Assembly (NCBI RefSeq): GCF_009617755.1
Contig: NZ_BGZH01000001.1
Span: 1,302,001-1,366,000, forward strand
Direction of reading: 5' to 3'
DNA length: 64,000 bases
Source: Marinobacter salsuginis
Lineage (GTDB): Bacteria; Pseudomonadota; Gammaproteobacteria; Pseudomonadales; Oleiphilaceae
Positions 36,088-46,035 of this stretch are shown here, piece after piece. Every line of letters starts with the position of its first letter. The first letter of the stretch is position 1. Made by a program: the position numbers and the translations under genes. A model generated the notes under the pieces. The model had not been told where the DNA came from. It saw only the letters and a program-made list of their open reading frames with translations, and made no database searches.

Positions 36088-38553
36088 ATGGACACTCGCG
36101 GCATGAATGACGAGACGCAAAACGATTCTTTTGAGGAATTCGAAGAGGACGTGACCGAGTACATTGGCAAGGACGAGCATAGCAAAAGCCTTGCCCTGCC
36201 CCAGCAGATGATGCCCCGGCGCATGTATGTGCTGCCGGTTTCGAATCGGCCTTTCTTTCCGGCCCAGGTACAGCCGATAGTGGTAAACCAGAACCCGTGG
36301 CAGGAAACCCTGAAAAGGGTCGGTGAGACTGACCACAAGGTCATGGGCATCTGCTTTGTGGAAGAACCGGACGCTGAAGAAGGCGTCCCGGCCAGTGAGC
36401 AGCTGGAGACCATTGGCTGCGCGGTGCGTGTGCATCATGCCCAGAATGACAGTGGTAAGGTCCAGTTTATCGCCCAGGGGCTTCAACGCTTCCGGATCGT
36501 CCAGTGGCTGCGTCGTAAGCCTCCGTATCTGGTGGAAGTTGAGTATCCGGCAGAACCGGAAGAAGACGCCGACGAACTCAAGGCCTACACGCTGGCCATT
36601 ATCAGCGCCATCAAGGAGTTGCTACGTACCAACCCACTCTATGGCGAGGAGGTAAAACAATACCTGTCCCGATTCGGGCCGGACGATAGCTCACCTCTGG
36701 CCGATTTCGGCGCCTCAATGACCAGCGCTCCAGGCAATGAGTTGCAGGATGTGCTCGACACCGTCCCCCTGCTCCGCCGCATGGAGAAGGTTCTTCTGCT
36801 GATGCGTAAAGAGCAGGAAGTTGCCCGGCTGCAGTCGGAAATCAGCGAAGAGGTGAACGCGAAAGTCCAGAAGCACCAACGCGAATTCTTCCTGAAGGAA
36901 CAACTCAAGGTGATCCAGCGCGAGCTGGGCATGGCCAAGGACGACAAGACCGCCGATGTCGAGCGCTTCCAACAGCGGATGGCGGAACTCAACCCGCCCG
37001 AGGCCGTGCAAGAGCGCTTCAACGATGAAGTCGAAAAATTGCAGGTGCTGGAGCAGGGCTCGCCGGAATACGGTGTCACCCGTAATTATCTGGACTGGCT
37101 GACGCAGGTGCCCTGGGGCATCCATTCCGAGGACCACTTCGACCTGGCGAAAGCCCGGCAGATTCTCGACCGGGACCACGACGGCCTGGACGATGTCAAA
37201 GACCGCATCATCGAGTTTCTGGCTGAAGGGACCTTCAAGGGCGAGGTGAGCGGTTCCATTCTGCTTTTGGTGGGCCCGCCAGGTGTTGGCAAGACCTCCA
37301 TCGGTCATTCCGTGGCAGACGCACTGGGGCGGAAATTCTACCGTTTCAGTGTGGGCGGCATGCGCGATGAAGCTGAAATCAAAGGCCACCGCCGCACCTA
37401 CATCGGCGCCATGCCGGGCAAGTTTGTCCAGGCGCTCAAGGATTCCAAGGTGGCCAATCCGGTGATCATGCTGGATGAAATCGACAAGATCGGTGCATCC
37501 TTCCAGGGCGACCCCGCGTCAGCCCTGTTGGAGACACTGGATCCGGAACAGAACCGCGACTTCCTGGACCACTACCTGGATGTCCGCATGGACCTGTCCA
37601 AGGTTCTGTTCATCTGCACCGCCAACCAGCTCGACACGATTCCACGACCACTGCTTGACCGGATGGACGTGATTCGGCTGTCCGGATACATCGCGGAAGA
37701 AAAGCTGGCCATCGCCAAGCACTTCCTGCTGCCGAGGCTGCTTAAACGGGCCGGGCTGCTGAAGAAACAGCTCAACATTACCGACGCCGCTATCAAGCAG
37801 ATTATTGAGGGCTATGCCCGCGAAGCCGGTGTGCGAAGCCTGGAGAAGCTGCTGCACAAGGTGATTCGCAAGGGCATCGTGAAGCTGCTGGAGAGCCCGG
37901 ACCAACCTGTGAAGGTGGGTGTATCGGATCTGCAGAGCTACCTGGGACAGCCATCGTTCAAGAAGGAGAAGTCTCTCAAAGGCATCGGCGTTGTCACCGG
38001 ACTGGCCTGGACCGCCATGGGCGGGGCCACACTGAGCATCGAAGCATCCAGAATCCACAGCTCTCAGCGCGGCTTCAAACTGACCGGTCAGCTGGGGGAT
38101 GTGATGAAGGAGTCCGCCGAGATCGCCTACAGTTATGTGTCATCCAACCTCAGACGCTTCAAGGGCGACCCGACTTTCTTCGACAAATCCTTCGTGCACC
38201 TGCACGTACCCGAGGGTGCCACGCCCAAGGACGGCCCCAGCGCCGGCGTCACCATGGCCACCGCACTGCTGTCCATTGCTCGCAAGGAAGCGCCGCAGCA
38301 GAACATCGCCATGACCGGTGAGCTCACGCTGACCGGACAGGTGCTGCCAGTGGGCGGTATTCGCGAGAAGGTTATTGCCGCGCGGCGGCAGAAAATCAGT
38401 AACCTGATCCTGCCGGAAGCGAACCGGGGCGACTACGAGGAGCTGCCGGAGTATCTCAAGGAAGGGCTGTCGGTGAACTTTGCCAAACACTATAACGATG
38501 TATTTCAGGTGTGTTTTGGCAATAAGCCCAAGAGCGGGTCTTCGGTGCATTAA
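36088..38553 (+). CDS. lon: Lon-family ATP-dependent protease (endopeptidase La)
   Basis: 821 residues with all Lon parts in order: N-terminal substrate-binding domain (about 45-255), coiled-coil segment (EEVNAKVQKHQREFFLKEQL), AAA+ module with Walker A VGPPGVGKTS and Walker B PVIMLDEIDKIG, and the S16 protease domain with catalytic Ser in PKDGPSAGVTM and Lys in IREKVIAARR. The N terminus adds an acidic stretch (QNDSFEEFEEDVTEY) and differs from canonical LonA (RRMYVLPVSNRPFFPAQVQP). The gene is not in the clpX-lon-hup context, so it may be a second Lon, as in Pseudomonas AsrA. The start is uncertain: 36088 or 36103. Confidence 0.9.
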   Translation: MDTRGMNDETQNDSFEEFEEDVTEYIGKDEHSKSLALPQQMMPRRMYVLPVSNRPFFPAQVQPIVVNQNPWQETLKRVGETDHKVMGICFVEEPDAEEGVPASEQLETIGCAVRVHHAQNDSGKVQFIAQGLQRFRIVQWLRRKPPYLVEVEYPAEPEEDADELKAYTLAIISAIKELLRTNPLYGEEVKQYLSRFGPDDSSPLADFGASMTSAPGNELQDVLDTVPLLRRMEKVLLLMRKEQEVARLQSEISEEVNAKVQKHQREFFLKEQLKVIQRELGMAKDDKTADVERFQQRMAELNPPEAVQERFNDEVEKLQVLEQGSPEYGVTRNYLDWLTQVPWGIHSEDHFDLAKARQILDRDHDGLDDVKDRIIEFLAEGTFKGEVSGSILLLVGPPGVGKTSIGHSVADALGRKFYRFSVGGMRDEAEIKGHRRTYIGAMPGKFVQALKDSKVANPVIMLDEIDKIGASFQGDPASALLETLDPEQNRDFLDHYLDVRMDLSKVLFICTANQLDTIPRPLLDRMDVIRLSGYIAEEKLAIAKHFLLPRLLKRAGLLKKQLNITDAAIKQIIEGYAREAGVRSLEKLLHKVIRKGIVKLLESPDQPVKVGVSDLQSYLGQPSFKKEKSLKGIGVVTGLAWTAMGGATLSIEASRIHSSQRGFKLTGQLGDVMKESAEIAYSYVSSNLRRFKGDPTFFDKSFVHLHVPEGATPKDGPSAGVTMATALLSIARKEAPQQNIAMTGELTLTGQVLPVGGIREKVIAARRQKISNLILPEANRGDYEELPEYLKEGLSVNFAKHYNDVFQVCFGNKPKSGSSVH

Positions 38554-38581
38554 TATCAGGAGAAAGCCTGGCTCATTGAAG

Positions 38582-39076
38582 TCAGGCTTTCTCTTTCCAA
38601 CCGTCGTCCTTCAAGACCGACCCAACGGTCAGCACCGGCGACGCATCAATATCGTCGGCATCCATCATGTTGGCCACACGCTGGAGCGAGGCCAGAATCA
38701 TGGTTTGCTCCCACTCGGCCAGACTCTGGAATTTCTGGATGAAATCCTCCTGCAACGGATTCGGTGCCCGGGCCAGCAAATCCGCCCCCTCATCGGTCAG
38801 GTGGGCATGCACTTTTCGCTTGTCCTGTGTGCTGCGCACGCGATAAACCAGATTCCGGTGCTCCAGACGGTCCAGAATCGTGGTTACCGTTGCCTGGCTG
38901 AGACTGACCTTTTCTGCAATCGTGCCGATGGTCACTTCACCAAGATCCCGAATCGTTCTCATGATCAGCAGCTGAGGCCCGGTCAGCCCGGCATGTTTGC
39001 TCAGGCGCTTTGAATGAAGGTCAGTTGCCCGGATGACACGTCGTAAAGCCACCAGCACATCTTCATAACTGTTCAC
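38582..39076 (-). CDS. MarR family transcriptional regulator
   Basis: 164 residues from a GTG start at 39076 with GGAG eight bases upstream; the open frame continues another 37 codons, but that part lacks family resemblance. The winged helix is clear: GLTGPQLLIMRTIRDLGEVT, then IGTIAEKVSLSQATVTTILD with the recognition helix and RLEHRNLVYRVRSTQDKRKV as the wing. A C-terminal helix (LQEDFIQKFQSLAEWEQTMI) forms the dimer interface. Target genes are unknown; the neighbours are Lon (convergent) and a TPR protein (divergent). Confidence 0.85.
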   Translation of the reverse strand: MNSYEDVLVALRRVIRATDLHSKRLSKHAGLTGPQLLIMRTIRDLGEVTIGTIAEKVSLSQATVTTILDRLEHRNLVYRVRSTQDKRKVHAHLTDEGADLLARAPNPLQEDFIQKFQSLAEWEQTMILASLQRVANMMDADDIDASPVLTVGSVLKDDGWKEKA

Positions 39077-39241
39077 AGCAATGCTCCGATTCGGTTCTCG
39101 CAATTTATTTACACCCCTAAGTATTAGAGGTCTTTGCACCGAGAATTGCAAGTCGGCGAGTTTCCCGGCATTTTTTCGGCCATCCACTATGCTAAGGTTT
39201 CGCCTTTATTCCATTTACGACAGACGGACGGAATACGCCCG

Positions 39242-40150
39242 ATGATCAAGTTTTTCCTGCCTTTTCTTTTCATGATGACATTCGCCGGCACCCTCTACGG
39301 TCAGGATGAGCTGGGCCCCGAGAAAGAGCTCACTGCAGAAGACCTGGAAGAGAGCATCAAGACGCTGGAAGAGCCCATGTACACGCCCTTCGTGGAACTT
39401 TATCTGCTGGAAGAGAGTAAGGCGCTTCGCAAGGAGATGCAGAACACCCGCGCAGAACTCATTGAAAAGGTGGTCGACAAGGAACTGTCCGTTGCCGACA
39501 AAACCATGTCTTACGCGACCGATACGGTTACCTACTTCTTTTACTTGATCGCGGGCGCCACATCCATTCTCGTGGTTATCGGCTGGAACTCCATCCGGGA
39601 TATGCGCAACCAGCTTACCAGTCTGGCGGAAAAACGGGTCAACGAGCTGGTGGTTGAATACGAGAAGCGCCTCGAATCCATCGAAGAACAGCTGAAGCAG
39701 AAATCAGACATCATCCACCAGAACCAGGCAGAGATCGAGCGCACCAACGAAGTGCACTCGCTGTGGCTCAAAGCCAGCCAGGAAACCTCCCAGCAGAACA
39801 AGATTGCCGCCTACGATCAGATTCTGGACCTTCGCCCCGACGATGTGGAAGCGCTGAGTTACAAGGCAGACGCTGTTCTGGAAATGCAGGAACCGCTCTG
39901 GGCCATCAGTCTTTGCCAACGGGCACTGAAGCTTGCACCGGATAATGGCCACGCGCACTATCAGTTAGCATGCGCCTATGCAGAGATCGGCCGTTGGGAA
40001 GACGCCGTCAGCACTTTGAAGAAAGCTATTGAAATTTCGGAGGCATACCGCGACGATGCATCCGTAGACGTCAGTTTTGACCAGCTCCGCGAACACGAGA
40101 GCTTCCGCGCGCTGGTTTCCCAGGATGAAGAAGACGGCACGGATGCGTGA
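39242..40150 (+). CDS. membrane-anchored coiled-coil/TPR protein, unknown function
   Basis: 302 residues from the ATG at 39242; a longer frame is rejected because the N terminus here is a good signal peptide (MIKFFLPFLFMMTFAGTLYG). A single transmembrane segment follows at about residues 95-116 (TVTYFFYLIAGATSILVVIG), then a long charged coiled coil (SLAEKRVNELVVEYEKRLES). TPR-type helices end the protein (EALSYKADAVLEMQEPLWAI; HYQLACAYAEIGRWEDAVST). The predicted layout puts the coiled coil and TPRs in the cytoplasm, suggesting a scaffold at the inner membrane. No enzyme motif is seen. Confidence 0.75.
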   Translation: MIKFFLPFLFMMTFAGTLYGQDELGPEKELTAEDLEESIKTLEEPMYTPFVELYLLEESKALRKEMQNTRAELIEKVVDKELSVADKTMSYATDTVTYFFYLIAGATSILVVIGWNSIRDMRNQLTSLAEKRVNELVVEYEKRLESIEEQLKQKSDIIHQNQAEIERTNEVHSLWLKASQETSQQNKIAAYDQILDLRPDDVEALSYKADAVLEMQEPLWAISLCQRALKLAPDNGHAHYQLACAYAEIGRWEDAVSTLKKAIEISEAYRDDASVDVSFDQLREHESFRALVSQDEEDGTDA

Positions 40151-40302
40151 CACCGCTCAGAGCGGCACGGGATTTGCCTTTGCAGACAGGCCCGTGTTCC
40201 GGAGCAAGCGCCACCCGTCGGCTTGACAAGCAGCGAGGTGTGGTGTTTGTTTAACTCTCTGAGAACACAAGAATAACCCTGAAATAAAACAGGACAGACT
40301 CA

Positions 40303-41415
40303 ATGAGAACTTCAGTAAAAAAACTCGTAACCGCTGTTAGCACTTCCGTAGCCCTGATGGGCGCTGGCCACGCCGCTGCCGAGATCCAGATCGGTATTGC
40401 CGGCCCCATGACCGGCCCCGTTGCCCAGTATGGTGACATGCAATTCTCCGGCGCCCGCATGGCGATTGAGCAGATCAACGCCAATGGCGGCGTGATGGGT
40501 GAAGAGCTGGTTGCCGTGGAATACGACGACGTGTGTGACCCGAAGCAGGCCGTGACCGTTGCCAACAGCCTGGTCAACGACGGAGTGCGCTTCGTGATCG
40601 GCCACCTGTGCTCCAGCTCCACCCAGCCCGCCTCTGACATCTACGAGGATGAAGGCATCCTGATGGTAACCCCGGCTTCCACCAGCCCGGAGATCACCGA
40701 GCGTGGCTATGAGCTGGTATTCCGTACCATCGGTCTGGACAGCATGCAGGGACCGGTTGCGGCCCGCTACATCGCCTCCCAGAGCCCGGAGCGCGTTGCT
40801 ATCGTCCACGACAAGCAGCAGTACGGTGAAGGTATTGCCACCGCCGTTCGTGACACCCTGAAGGACGCTGGCGTTGAAATCGCCATGTTTGAAGGCATCA
40901 CTGCCGGCGACAAGGACTTCTCCTCGCTGGTAACCAAGCTCAAGCAGGCCGATGTGGATTACGTCTACTACGGCGGTTACCACCCGGAGCTGGGTCTGAT
41001 TCTGCGCCAGGCTGACTCCGCTGGCCTGGATGCCCGCTTCATGGGCCCCGAGGGCGTGGGTAACAAGGACATCAACACCATCGCCGGCGAAGCCGCCGAA
41101 GGCCTGCTGGTAACCCTGCCACCTGCATTCGACCAGAAAGCTGAAAACCAGGCGCTGGTGAAGGCATTTGAAGACAAGGGCGAGGATCCTTCCGGTCCGT
41201 TCGTTCTGACCTCCTACACCGCCGTTCAGCTTGTTGCAGAAGGCATTGAAGCCGCTGGCTCCACCGATCCGTTCGATGTTGCCGCTGCTCTTCGCGAGGG
41301 CACCTTCCAGACTCCGATCGGCACCGTTGAATACGACAAGGCCGGCGACATGAAGTCATTCGAGTTTGTTGTGTACGAATGGCATTCAGATGGAAGCAAA
41401 ACTCCGGTAAACTAA
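40303..41415 (+). CDS. livK: branched-chain amino acid ABC transporter substrate-binding protein
   Basis: 370 residues with a Sec signal peptide (VSTSVALMGAGHAAA) and a type I periplasmic binding fold. It matches LivJ/LivK/BraC from EIQIGIAGPMTGPVAQYGDM through VEYDDVCDPKQAVTVANSLV to GHLCSSSTQPASDIYEDEG, the region lining the leucine/isoleucine/valine pocket. It is followed by a terminator-like hairpin and the permease and ATPase genes livHMGF, the standard order. Specificity may be LIV, alanine or broader, as for BraC. Confidence 0.93.
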   Translation: MRTSVKKLVTAVSTSVALMGAGHAAAEIQIGIAGPMTGPVAQYGDMQFSGARMAIEQINANGGVMGEELVAVEYDDVCDPKQAVTVANSLVNDGVRFVIGHLCSSSTQPASDIYEDEGILMVTPASTSPEITERGYELVFRTIGLDSMQGPVAARYIASQSPERVAIVHDKQQYGEGIATAVRDTLKDAGVEIAMFEGITAGDKDFSSLVTKLKQADVDYVYYGGYHPELGLILRQADSAGLDARFMGPEGVGNKDINTIAGEAAEGLLVTLPPAFDQKAENQALVKAFEDKGEDPSGPFVLTSYTAVQLVAEGIEAAGSTDPFDVAAALREGTFQTPIGTVEYDKAGDMKSFEFVVYEWHSDGSKTPVN

Positions 41416-41447
41416 GCCAAATCGTTAACAAACGGTAATCATGAGAG

Positions 41448-41482
41448 CACCTTCTCACCGCGATCCGGGAGAAGGTGTTTTT
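41448..41482 (+). terminator. intrinsic terminator/attenuator between livK and livH
   Basis: CACCTTCTC-N12-GAGAAGGTG is a perfect nine-pair stem followed by TTTTTCT, 33 bases after the livK stop. Partial read-through would give excess binding protein over the membrane complex. Confidence 0.85.
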
Positions 41483-41576
41483 CTAGGCTCCTGTTGATCC
41501 TCCCCCACTTCCTGCACGGTTATCCCGGGCATGGGGTGTGGTAGCGGAGGGAGCAGGCTTTCGGAGTCCCATAACA

Positions 41577-42500
41577 ATGCAAGACCTCCTGTATTTCTTT
41601 CAACAGCTCATCAACGGGCTGACGATCGGGAGCACCTATGCCCTGATCGCCATCGGCTACACGATGGTTTACGGCATCATTGGCATGATCAACTTTGCCC
41701 ATGGTGAAATCTATATGATCGGTGCCTACACGGCGCTGATTGCCATTACCGGTCTGGCTGCCCTGGGCATTGCCTGGCTACCACTGATTCTGATTGTTGC
41801 GCTGATTTGCGCCATGATCGTCTCCAGCTCCATGGGCTGGGCCGTGGAACGGGTGGCCTACCGGCCTGTGCGGGGGCGCCATCGCCTGATCCCGCTGATC
41901 TCCGCCATCGGCATGTCCATCTTCCTCCAGAACTACGTCCACCTGGCGCAGGGTTCGCGGAACGTCGGTTTCCCGGCTCTGATCGACGGCGGTTTCAACT
42001 TCGGTTCCGGTGACGGCTTCCAGATGTCCCTGTCCTACATGCAGATCACGATTTTCATCACCACGCTGATCTGTATGACCGCCCTGTCTCTGTTCATATC
42101 CCGCTCACGGACGGGCCGAGCCTGCCGTGCGGTATCACAGGACCTGGGTATGGCCAACCTGCTTGGCATCGACACCAACCGGATCATTTCCGCAACCTTT
42201 GTAATTGGTGCGGCTCTGGCAGCGGTTGCGGGCCTGCTTCTGGGCATGTACTACGGTTCGGTTGACCCTCTGTTTGGCTTCATTGCCGGCTTGAAGGCCT
42301 TTACCGCGGCGGTACTTGGCGGCATTGGCAGCATTCCCGGCGCGATGCTGGGCGGATTGATACTGGGCGTGGCAGAGAGTATGACTTCCGGCTACCTCAG
42401 CGGTGAATACAAGGATGTTATCTCGTTCAGCCTGCTGATCCTGATTCTGCTGTTCAAACCCACCGGCCTGCTCGGCAAACCGGAGGTTGAGAAGATCTGA
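41577..42500 (+). CDS. livH: branched-chain amino acid ABC permease LivH
   Basis: 307 residues from the ATG at 41577 ([20 protein letters not shown]), with GGAG about 11 bases upstream; 13 additional upstream residues are possible but atypical. A polytopic permease with the LivH signatures [20 protein letters not shown] near the N terminus and the cytoplasmic coupling loop around [20 protein letters not shown]. It forms the channel with LivM and overlaps livM by one base (TGATGG). Confidence 0.93.
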   Translation: MQDLLYFFQQLINGLTIGSTYALIAIGYTMVYGIIGMINFAHGEIYMIGAYTALIAITGLAALGIAWLPLILIVALICAMIVSSSMGWAVERVAYRPVRGRHRLIPLISAIGMSIFLQNYVHLAQGSRNVGFPALIDGGFNFGSGDGFQMSLSYMQITIFITTLICMTALSLFISRSRTGRACRAVSQDLGMANLLGIDTNRIISATFVIGAALAAVAGLLLGMYYGSVDPLFGFIAGLKAFTAAVLGGIGSIPGAMLGGLILGVAESMTSGYLSGEYKDVISFSLLILILLFKPTGLLGKPEVEKI

Positions 42501-43771
42501 TGGCTGCTAATAACTTCAGACACGCGCTGTTTTGCGCGATCATTACACTGATCATTTCCTACCCGATCATCGGCTTTAACCTTGAGGCCCAGGGCATCAA
42601 TGTAACCCTGACCGGAGCCGATGCCAGCACCGTTGTCATGGTGTTGCTCGCTGCCGTGATCGTATTCCTGTTCCAGCTGTTCCGGGAACAGATCATGGGT
42701 GGCCTGAAAAGCCTCCCGCATCCCCTTCCCCAGGCCAGCAAGGAGCCCATGGCAGAGAACCGCCGGGCCAAGATTGAATCCTGGGTGCTGACAGGCATCG
42801 TGGTTCTTGCCCTGTTCTGGCCGTTCTTCGTGTCACGGGGTGCGGTGGATCTGGCCACCCTCGTGCTGATCTACATCATGCTGGCCCTGGGCCTGAACGT
42901 GGTGGTTGGCCTGGCCGGCCTGCTGGATCTGGGTTACGTGGCGTTCTATGCCGTGGGCGCGTATACCTTTGCGCTGCTCTCCCAGTACATTGGTATTTCC
43001 TTCTGGCTGGCGCTGCCTATCGGTGCCCTGCTTGCCGCACTGTTCGGTCTTGTGCTCGGCTTCCCGGTGCTGCGGCTACGGGGCGACTATCTGGCGATCG
43101 TGACTCTAGGGTTCGGTGAGATCATCAGGATTCTGCTGAATAACTGGACAACGCTTACCGGTGGCCCCAACGGTATTGGCGGCATTCCCGATCCGACCCT
43201 GTTCGGCATGGAGTTTGGTCGCCGGGTGAAGGAGGAAGGCAATACCTCGTTCCACGAAACCTTTGGCATCGCCTACAGCGGTGAGCACAAGGTGATCTTC
43301 CTGTACCTGATCGCCCTGGTACTGGCAGTGTTCACAGCTCTGGTCATCCGTCGCTTCATGCGCATGCCCGTTGGTCGTGCCTGGGAGGCACTCCGGGAAG
43401 ATGAAATCGCTGCCCGCTCCCTGGGCCTCAGCCGCACCGCGGTCAAACTGTCGGCCTTTACCATCGGCGCCTTCTTCGCCGGTTTCGCCGGTACCGTGTT
43501 TGCCTCCAAGCAGGGCTTTATCAGCCCCGAATCGTTTGTCTTCCTGGAATCGGCCATCATCCTTGCCATCGTTGTACTCGGCGGCATGGGCTCCCAGATT
43601 GGTGTGGTGCTGGCGGCAATCGCTGTCACCATCCTGCCGGAACTGGCCCGTGAGTTCTCCGAGTACCGGATGCTGATCTTCGGTGCCGCCATGGTGCTGA
43701 TGATGGTCTGGCGTCCGCAGGGCCTGATGCCCATGCGCCGCATTCACATTGAACTGAAAAAGCAGGAGTGA
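42500..43771 (+). CDS. livM: branched-chain amino acid ABC permease LivM
   Basis: 423 residues, the long LivM form, in which an extra N-terminal membrane region (about residues 1-100) precedes the conserved core. The core begins [20 protein letters not shown], with [20 protein letters not shown] and the coupling loop [20 protein letters not shown]. It is the second channel subunit of the LIV transporter. The start shares a base with the livH stop, implying coupled translation. Confidence 0.93.
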   Translation: MAANNFRHALFCAIITLIISYPIIGFNLEAQGINVTLTGADASTVVMVLLAAVIVFLFQLFREQIMGGLKSLPHPLPQASKEPMAENRRAKIESWVLTGIVVLALFWPFFVSRGAVDLATLVLIYIMLALGLNVVVGLAGLLDLGYVAFYAVGAYTFALLSQYIGISFWLALPIGALLAALFGLVLGFPVLRLRGDYLAIVTLGFGEIIRILLNNWTTLTGGPNGIGGIPDPTLFGMEFGRRVKEEGNTSFHETFGIAYSGEHKVIFLYLIALVLAVFTALVIRRFMRMPVGRAWEALREDEIAARSLGLSRTAVKLSAFTIGAFFAGFAGTVFASKQGFISPESFVFLESAIILAIVVLGGMGSQIGVVLAAIAVTILPELAREFSEYRMLIFGAAMVLMMVWRPQGLMPMRRIHIELKKQE

Positions 43772-43777
43772 CAGACG

Positions 43778-44533
43778 ATGCTTGAAGTACAGAATCTGTC
43801 CATGCGCTTCGGCGGCCTGCTGGCGGTAGACGAAGTGTCTCTGGACGTCCAGGAACACGAGATTGTGTCCATCATCGGCCCCAACGGGGCCGGAAAAACC
43901 ACCGTTTTCAACTGCATGAGCGGCTTTTACAAGCCGACTGGCGGCAAGATCCTGTTCGAGGGGAAGGAGGTACAGGGCAAGCCTGACTACAAGATCTCCC
44001 GACTTGGGATGGTGCGCACCTTCCAGCATGTTCGGCTGTTTAGCCAAATGACGGTGGTGGAAAACCTGCTGGTGGCGCAACACCGCCACCTCAACACCAA
44101 CCTGATTTCCGGTTTGATCAAAACCCCCAGTTATCGGGCAAAAGAGCAGAAATCCCTGGATCGGGCCGCCTACTGGCTGGATCGGGTAGGCCTGCTGGAT
44201 CTGGCCAACCGGGAAGCCGGAAACCTGGCCTATGGCCAGCAACGGCGCCTGGAGATCGCCCGCTGCATGGTAACGGAGCCCAAGCTGTTGATGCTCGACG
44301 AGCCGGCAGCCGGTCTCAACCCGGCGGAAACCAAGGAACTCAATCAGCTGATCGTCAGCCTGAAAGAGGACTACAACGTTTCCGTGGTGCTGATTGAGCA
44401 CGACATGAGCCTGGTAATGGATATTTCCGATCGCATCAACGTCATCAACCAGGGCCGCCCCCTGGCCAGTGGCACTCCGGAAGAAATCCGCCAGAACGAC
44501 GACGTGATCAAAGCCTATCTGGGCGAGGCCTGA
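43778..44533 (+). CDS. livG: branched-chain amino acid ABC ATP-binding protein LivG
   Basis: 251 residues. Nucleotide-binding motifs are intact: Walker A GPNGAGKTTVFN, signature LAYGQQRRLEIARC (the AYGQ variant typical of LivG), Walker B LLMLDEPAAGLNP and the switch His in VLIEHDMSLVM. It pairs with LivF to energise LivHM. It starts six bases after livM and ends nine bases before livF. Confidence 0.94.
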   Translation: MLEVQNLSMRFGGLLAVDEVSLDVQEHEIVSIIGPNGAGKTTVFNCMSGFYKPTGGKILFEGKEVQGKPDYKISRLGMVRTFQHVRLFSQMTVVENLLVAQHRHLNTNLISGLIKTPSYRAKEQKSLDRAAYWLDRVGLLDLANREAGNLAYGQQRRLEIARCMVTEPKLLMLDEPAAGLNPAETKELNQLIVSLKEDYNVSVVLIEHDMSLVMDISDRINVINQGRPLASGTPEEIRQNDDVIKAYLGEA

Positions 44534-44542
44534 GGTAAACAC

Positions 44543-45244
44543 ATGCTAGTACTAGAAGATGTCCATACCCATTACGGCAAGATCGAGGCCTTGCACGGCG
44601 TGTCTGTCGAGGTCAAAAAGGGTGAGATCGTCTCGCTGATCGGCGCCAACGGCGCGGGCAAGACTACCCTGCTGATGACCGTTTGCGGGAATCCCCAGGC
44701 CAGCTCAGGTCGCATTTTCCTGGAGGGCCGTGAGATCACCCGCGAACCCACCGCCCAGATCATGCGCTCCGGCATTGCCATCGTTCCCGAAGGACGGCGG
44801 ATATTCTCAGGCCTCACCGTTGAGGAAAACCTCCATATGGGTGGTTTTTTCAACACCAAGACGGAAATCCGCAAGAGTATCGATCACGTCTATGAGCTCT
44901 TTCCGCGTCTTCAGGAGCGGGAACATCAGCGTGCCGGCACCATGTCCGGCGGTGAGCAGCAAATGCTCGCCATCGGGCGGGCCCTGATGAGCAAGCCGCG
45001 CATGATCATCCTCGACGAGCCCTCCCTGGGCCTGGCACCGCTGGTGATCAAGCAGATTTTCGAGATCATCGGCCAGCTTCGCGAGGAAGGCATCACCGTC
45101 TTCCTGGTCGAGCAGAATGCCCACCAGGCGCTGAATCTGGCTGACCGGGGCTACGTGTTGGAAACCGGCAAGATTCGCCTGCACGACACAGGCAAGAATC
45201 TGCTGGAAAACCCGGATGTCCAGAACGCCTATCTGGGCGGTTGA
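44543..45244 (+). CDS. livF: branched-chain amino acid ABC ATP-binding protein LivF
   Basis: 233 residues with Walker A GANGAGKTTLLM, signature MSGGEQQMLAIGRAL and Walker B RMIILDEPSLGLAP. The IVPEGRRIFSGLTVEENLHM stretch is diagnostic for LivF. As is usual in this subfamily, the switch residue region reads FLVEQNAHQAL rather than a plain His. It is the last gene of the operon and is followed by a strong terminator. Confidence 0.94.
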   Translation: MLVLEDVHTHYGKIEALHGVSVEVKKGEIVSLIGANGAGKTTLLMTVCGNPQASSGRIFLEGREITREPTAQIMRSGIAIVPEGRRIFSGLTVEENLHMGGFFNTKTEIRKSIDHVYELFPRLQEREHQRAGTMSGGEQQMLAIGRALMSKPRMIILDEPSLGLAPLVIKQIFEIIGQLREEGITVFLVEQNAHQALNLADRGYVLETGKIRLHDTGKNLLENPDVQNAYLGG

Positions 45245-45269
45245 TTCAAACTGTCCACAAGCTGCGTGG

Positions 45270-45303
45270 AACCGGTGCGTGGCAACATGCACCGGTTTTT
45301 TTG
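45270..45303 (+). terminator. intrinsic terminator of the liv operon
   Basis: AACCGGTGC-N10-GCACCGGTT forms a nine-pair stem followed by a run of T, 25 bases after the livF stop codon. Confidence 0.92.
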
Positions 45304-45482
45304 GGCCAAATCAAATACTCACCAATCTTTAAACTTGCGTTGGCTGGATATCAACTATACTCAGACCAACGGTCAACCTGTCTCCACAAGACCAGTCAGG
45401 GCCGTTTTCGCAATGCTGCTCCACGCTTGGGGCAGCATTGTGTATTGCGACGACAGCTTTAAACCACAGAAAGGAGTGGATA

Positions 45483-45947
45483 ATGAAAAAACTGATCGCA
45501 GGTGCAATTCTTCTTGGTGCTTCCTCCATGGCCTTTGCCCAACCGGGTTGTGGTGTAGGCGCCATGATCTGGAAAGGACAGTCCGGTATTGCCCCCCACG
45601 TACTGGCTGCAACCACCAACGGAACCTTTGGTAACCAGACCTTCGGTATGACCACAGGCACCCTTGGCTGCCAGACCAACCAGTCTGTTCAATCCATGGC
45701 CATGTACATGGACAGCAACATCGACAAGGTTGCCCGTGACATGTCCCGCGGTTCCGGTGAAAACCTCGATACCCTTGCGGTATTGCTGGGCGTGGACGAA
45801 GCTGACCGTGACACCTTCCGCAAGGTGCTGCAGGACAACTTTGCCACCATCTTCCCGAGCTCTGACACCACCTCCGGCGAAGCGGTCGATGCCATCGTCG
45901 CGCTGCTGGAGAAAAACGAGTCACTCAGCAAATACGTAGCAGCCTGA
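45483..45947 (+). CDS. DUF3015 family secreted protein
   Basis: 154 residues from the ATG at 45483, preceded by AAAGGAGTGG. A Sec signal peptide (MKKLIAGAILLGASSMAFAQ) leads to the DUF3015 domain: PGCGVGAMIWKGQSGIAPHV, QTFGMTTGTLGCQTNQSV with conserved cysteines, and a helical second half (RGSGENLDTLAVLLGVDEAD). It should be periplasmic; no biochemical function is known to me. It precedes the DUF4105 gene by 88 bases, a pairing I also recall from Pseudomonas genomes. Confidence 0.88.
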   Translation: MKKLIAGAILLGASSMAFAQPGCGVGAMIWKGQSGIAPHVLAATTNGTFGNQTFGMTTGTLGCQTNQSVQSMAMYMDSNIDKVARDMSRGSGENLDTLAVLLGVDEADRDTFRKVLQDNFATIFPSSDTTSGEAVDAIVALLEKNESLSKYVAA

Positions 45948-46035
45948 TCCAGGCTCGCTGAAGGGACGCGCTCTTGCGCCAGGGACGGCGCATCGCTCCA
46001 CTCTCTACCGTTCAACCCCGGATGCAGCACATTCC

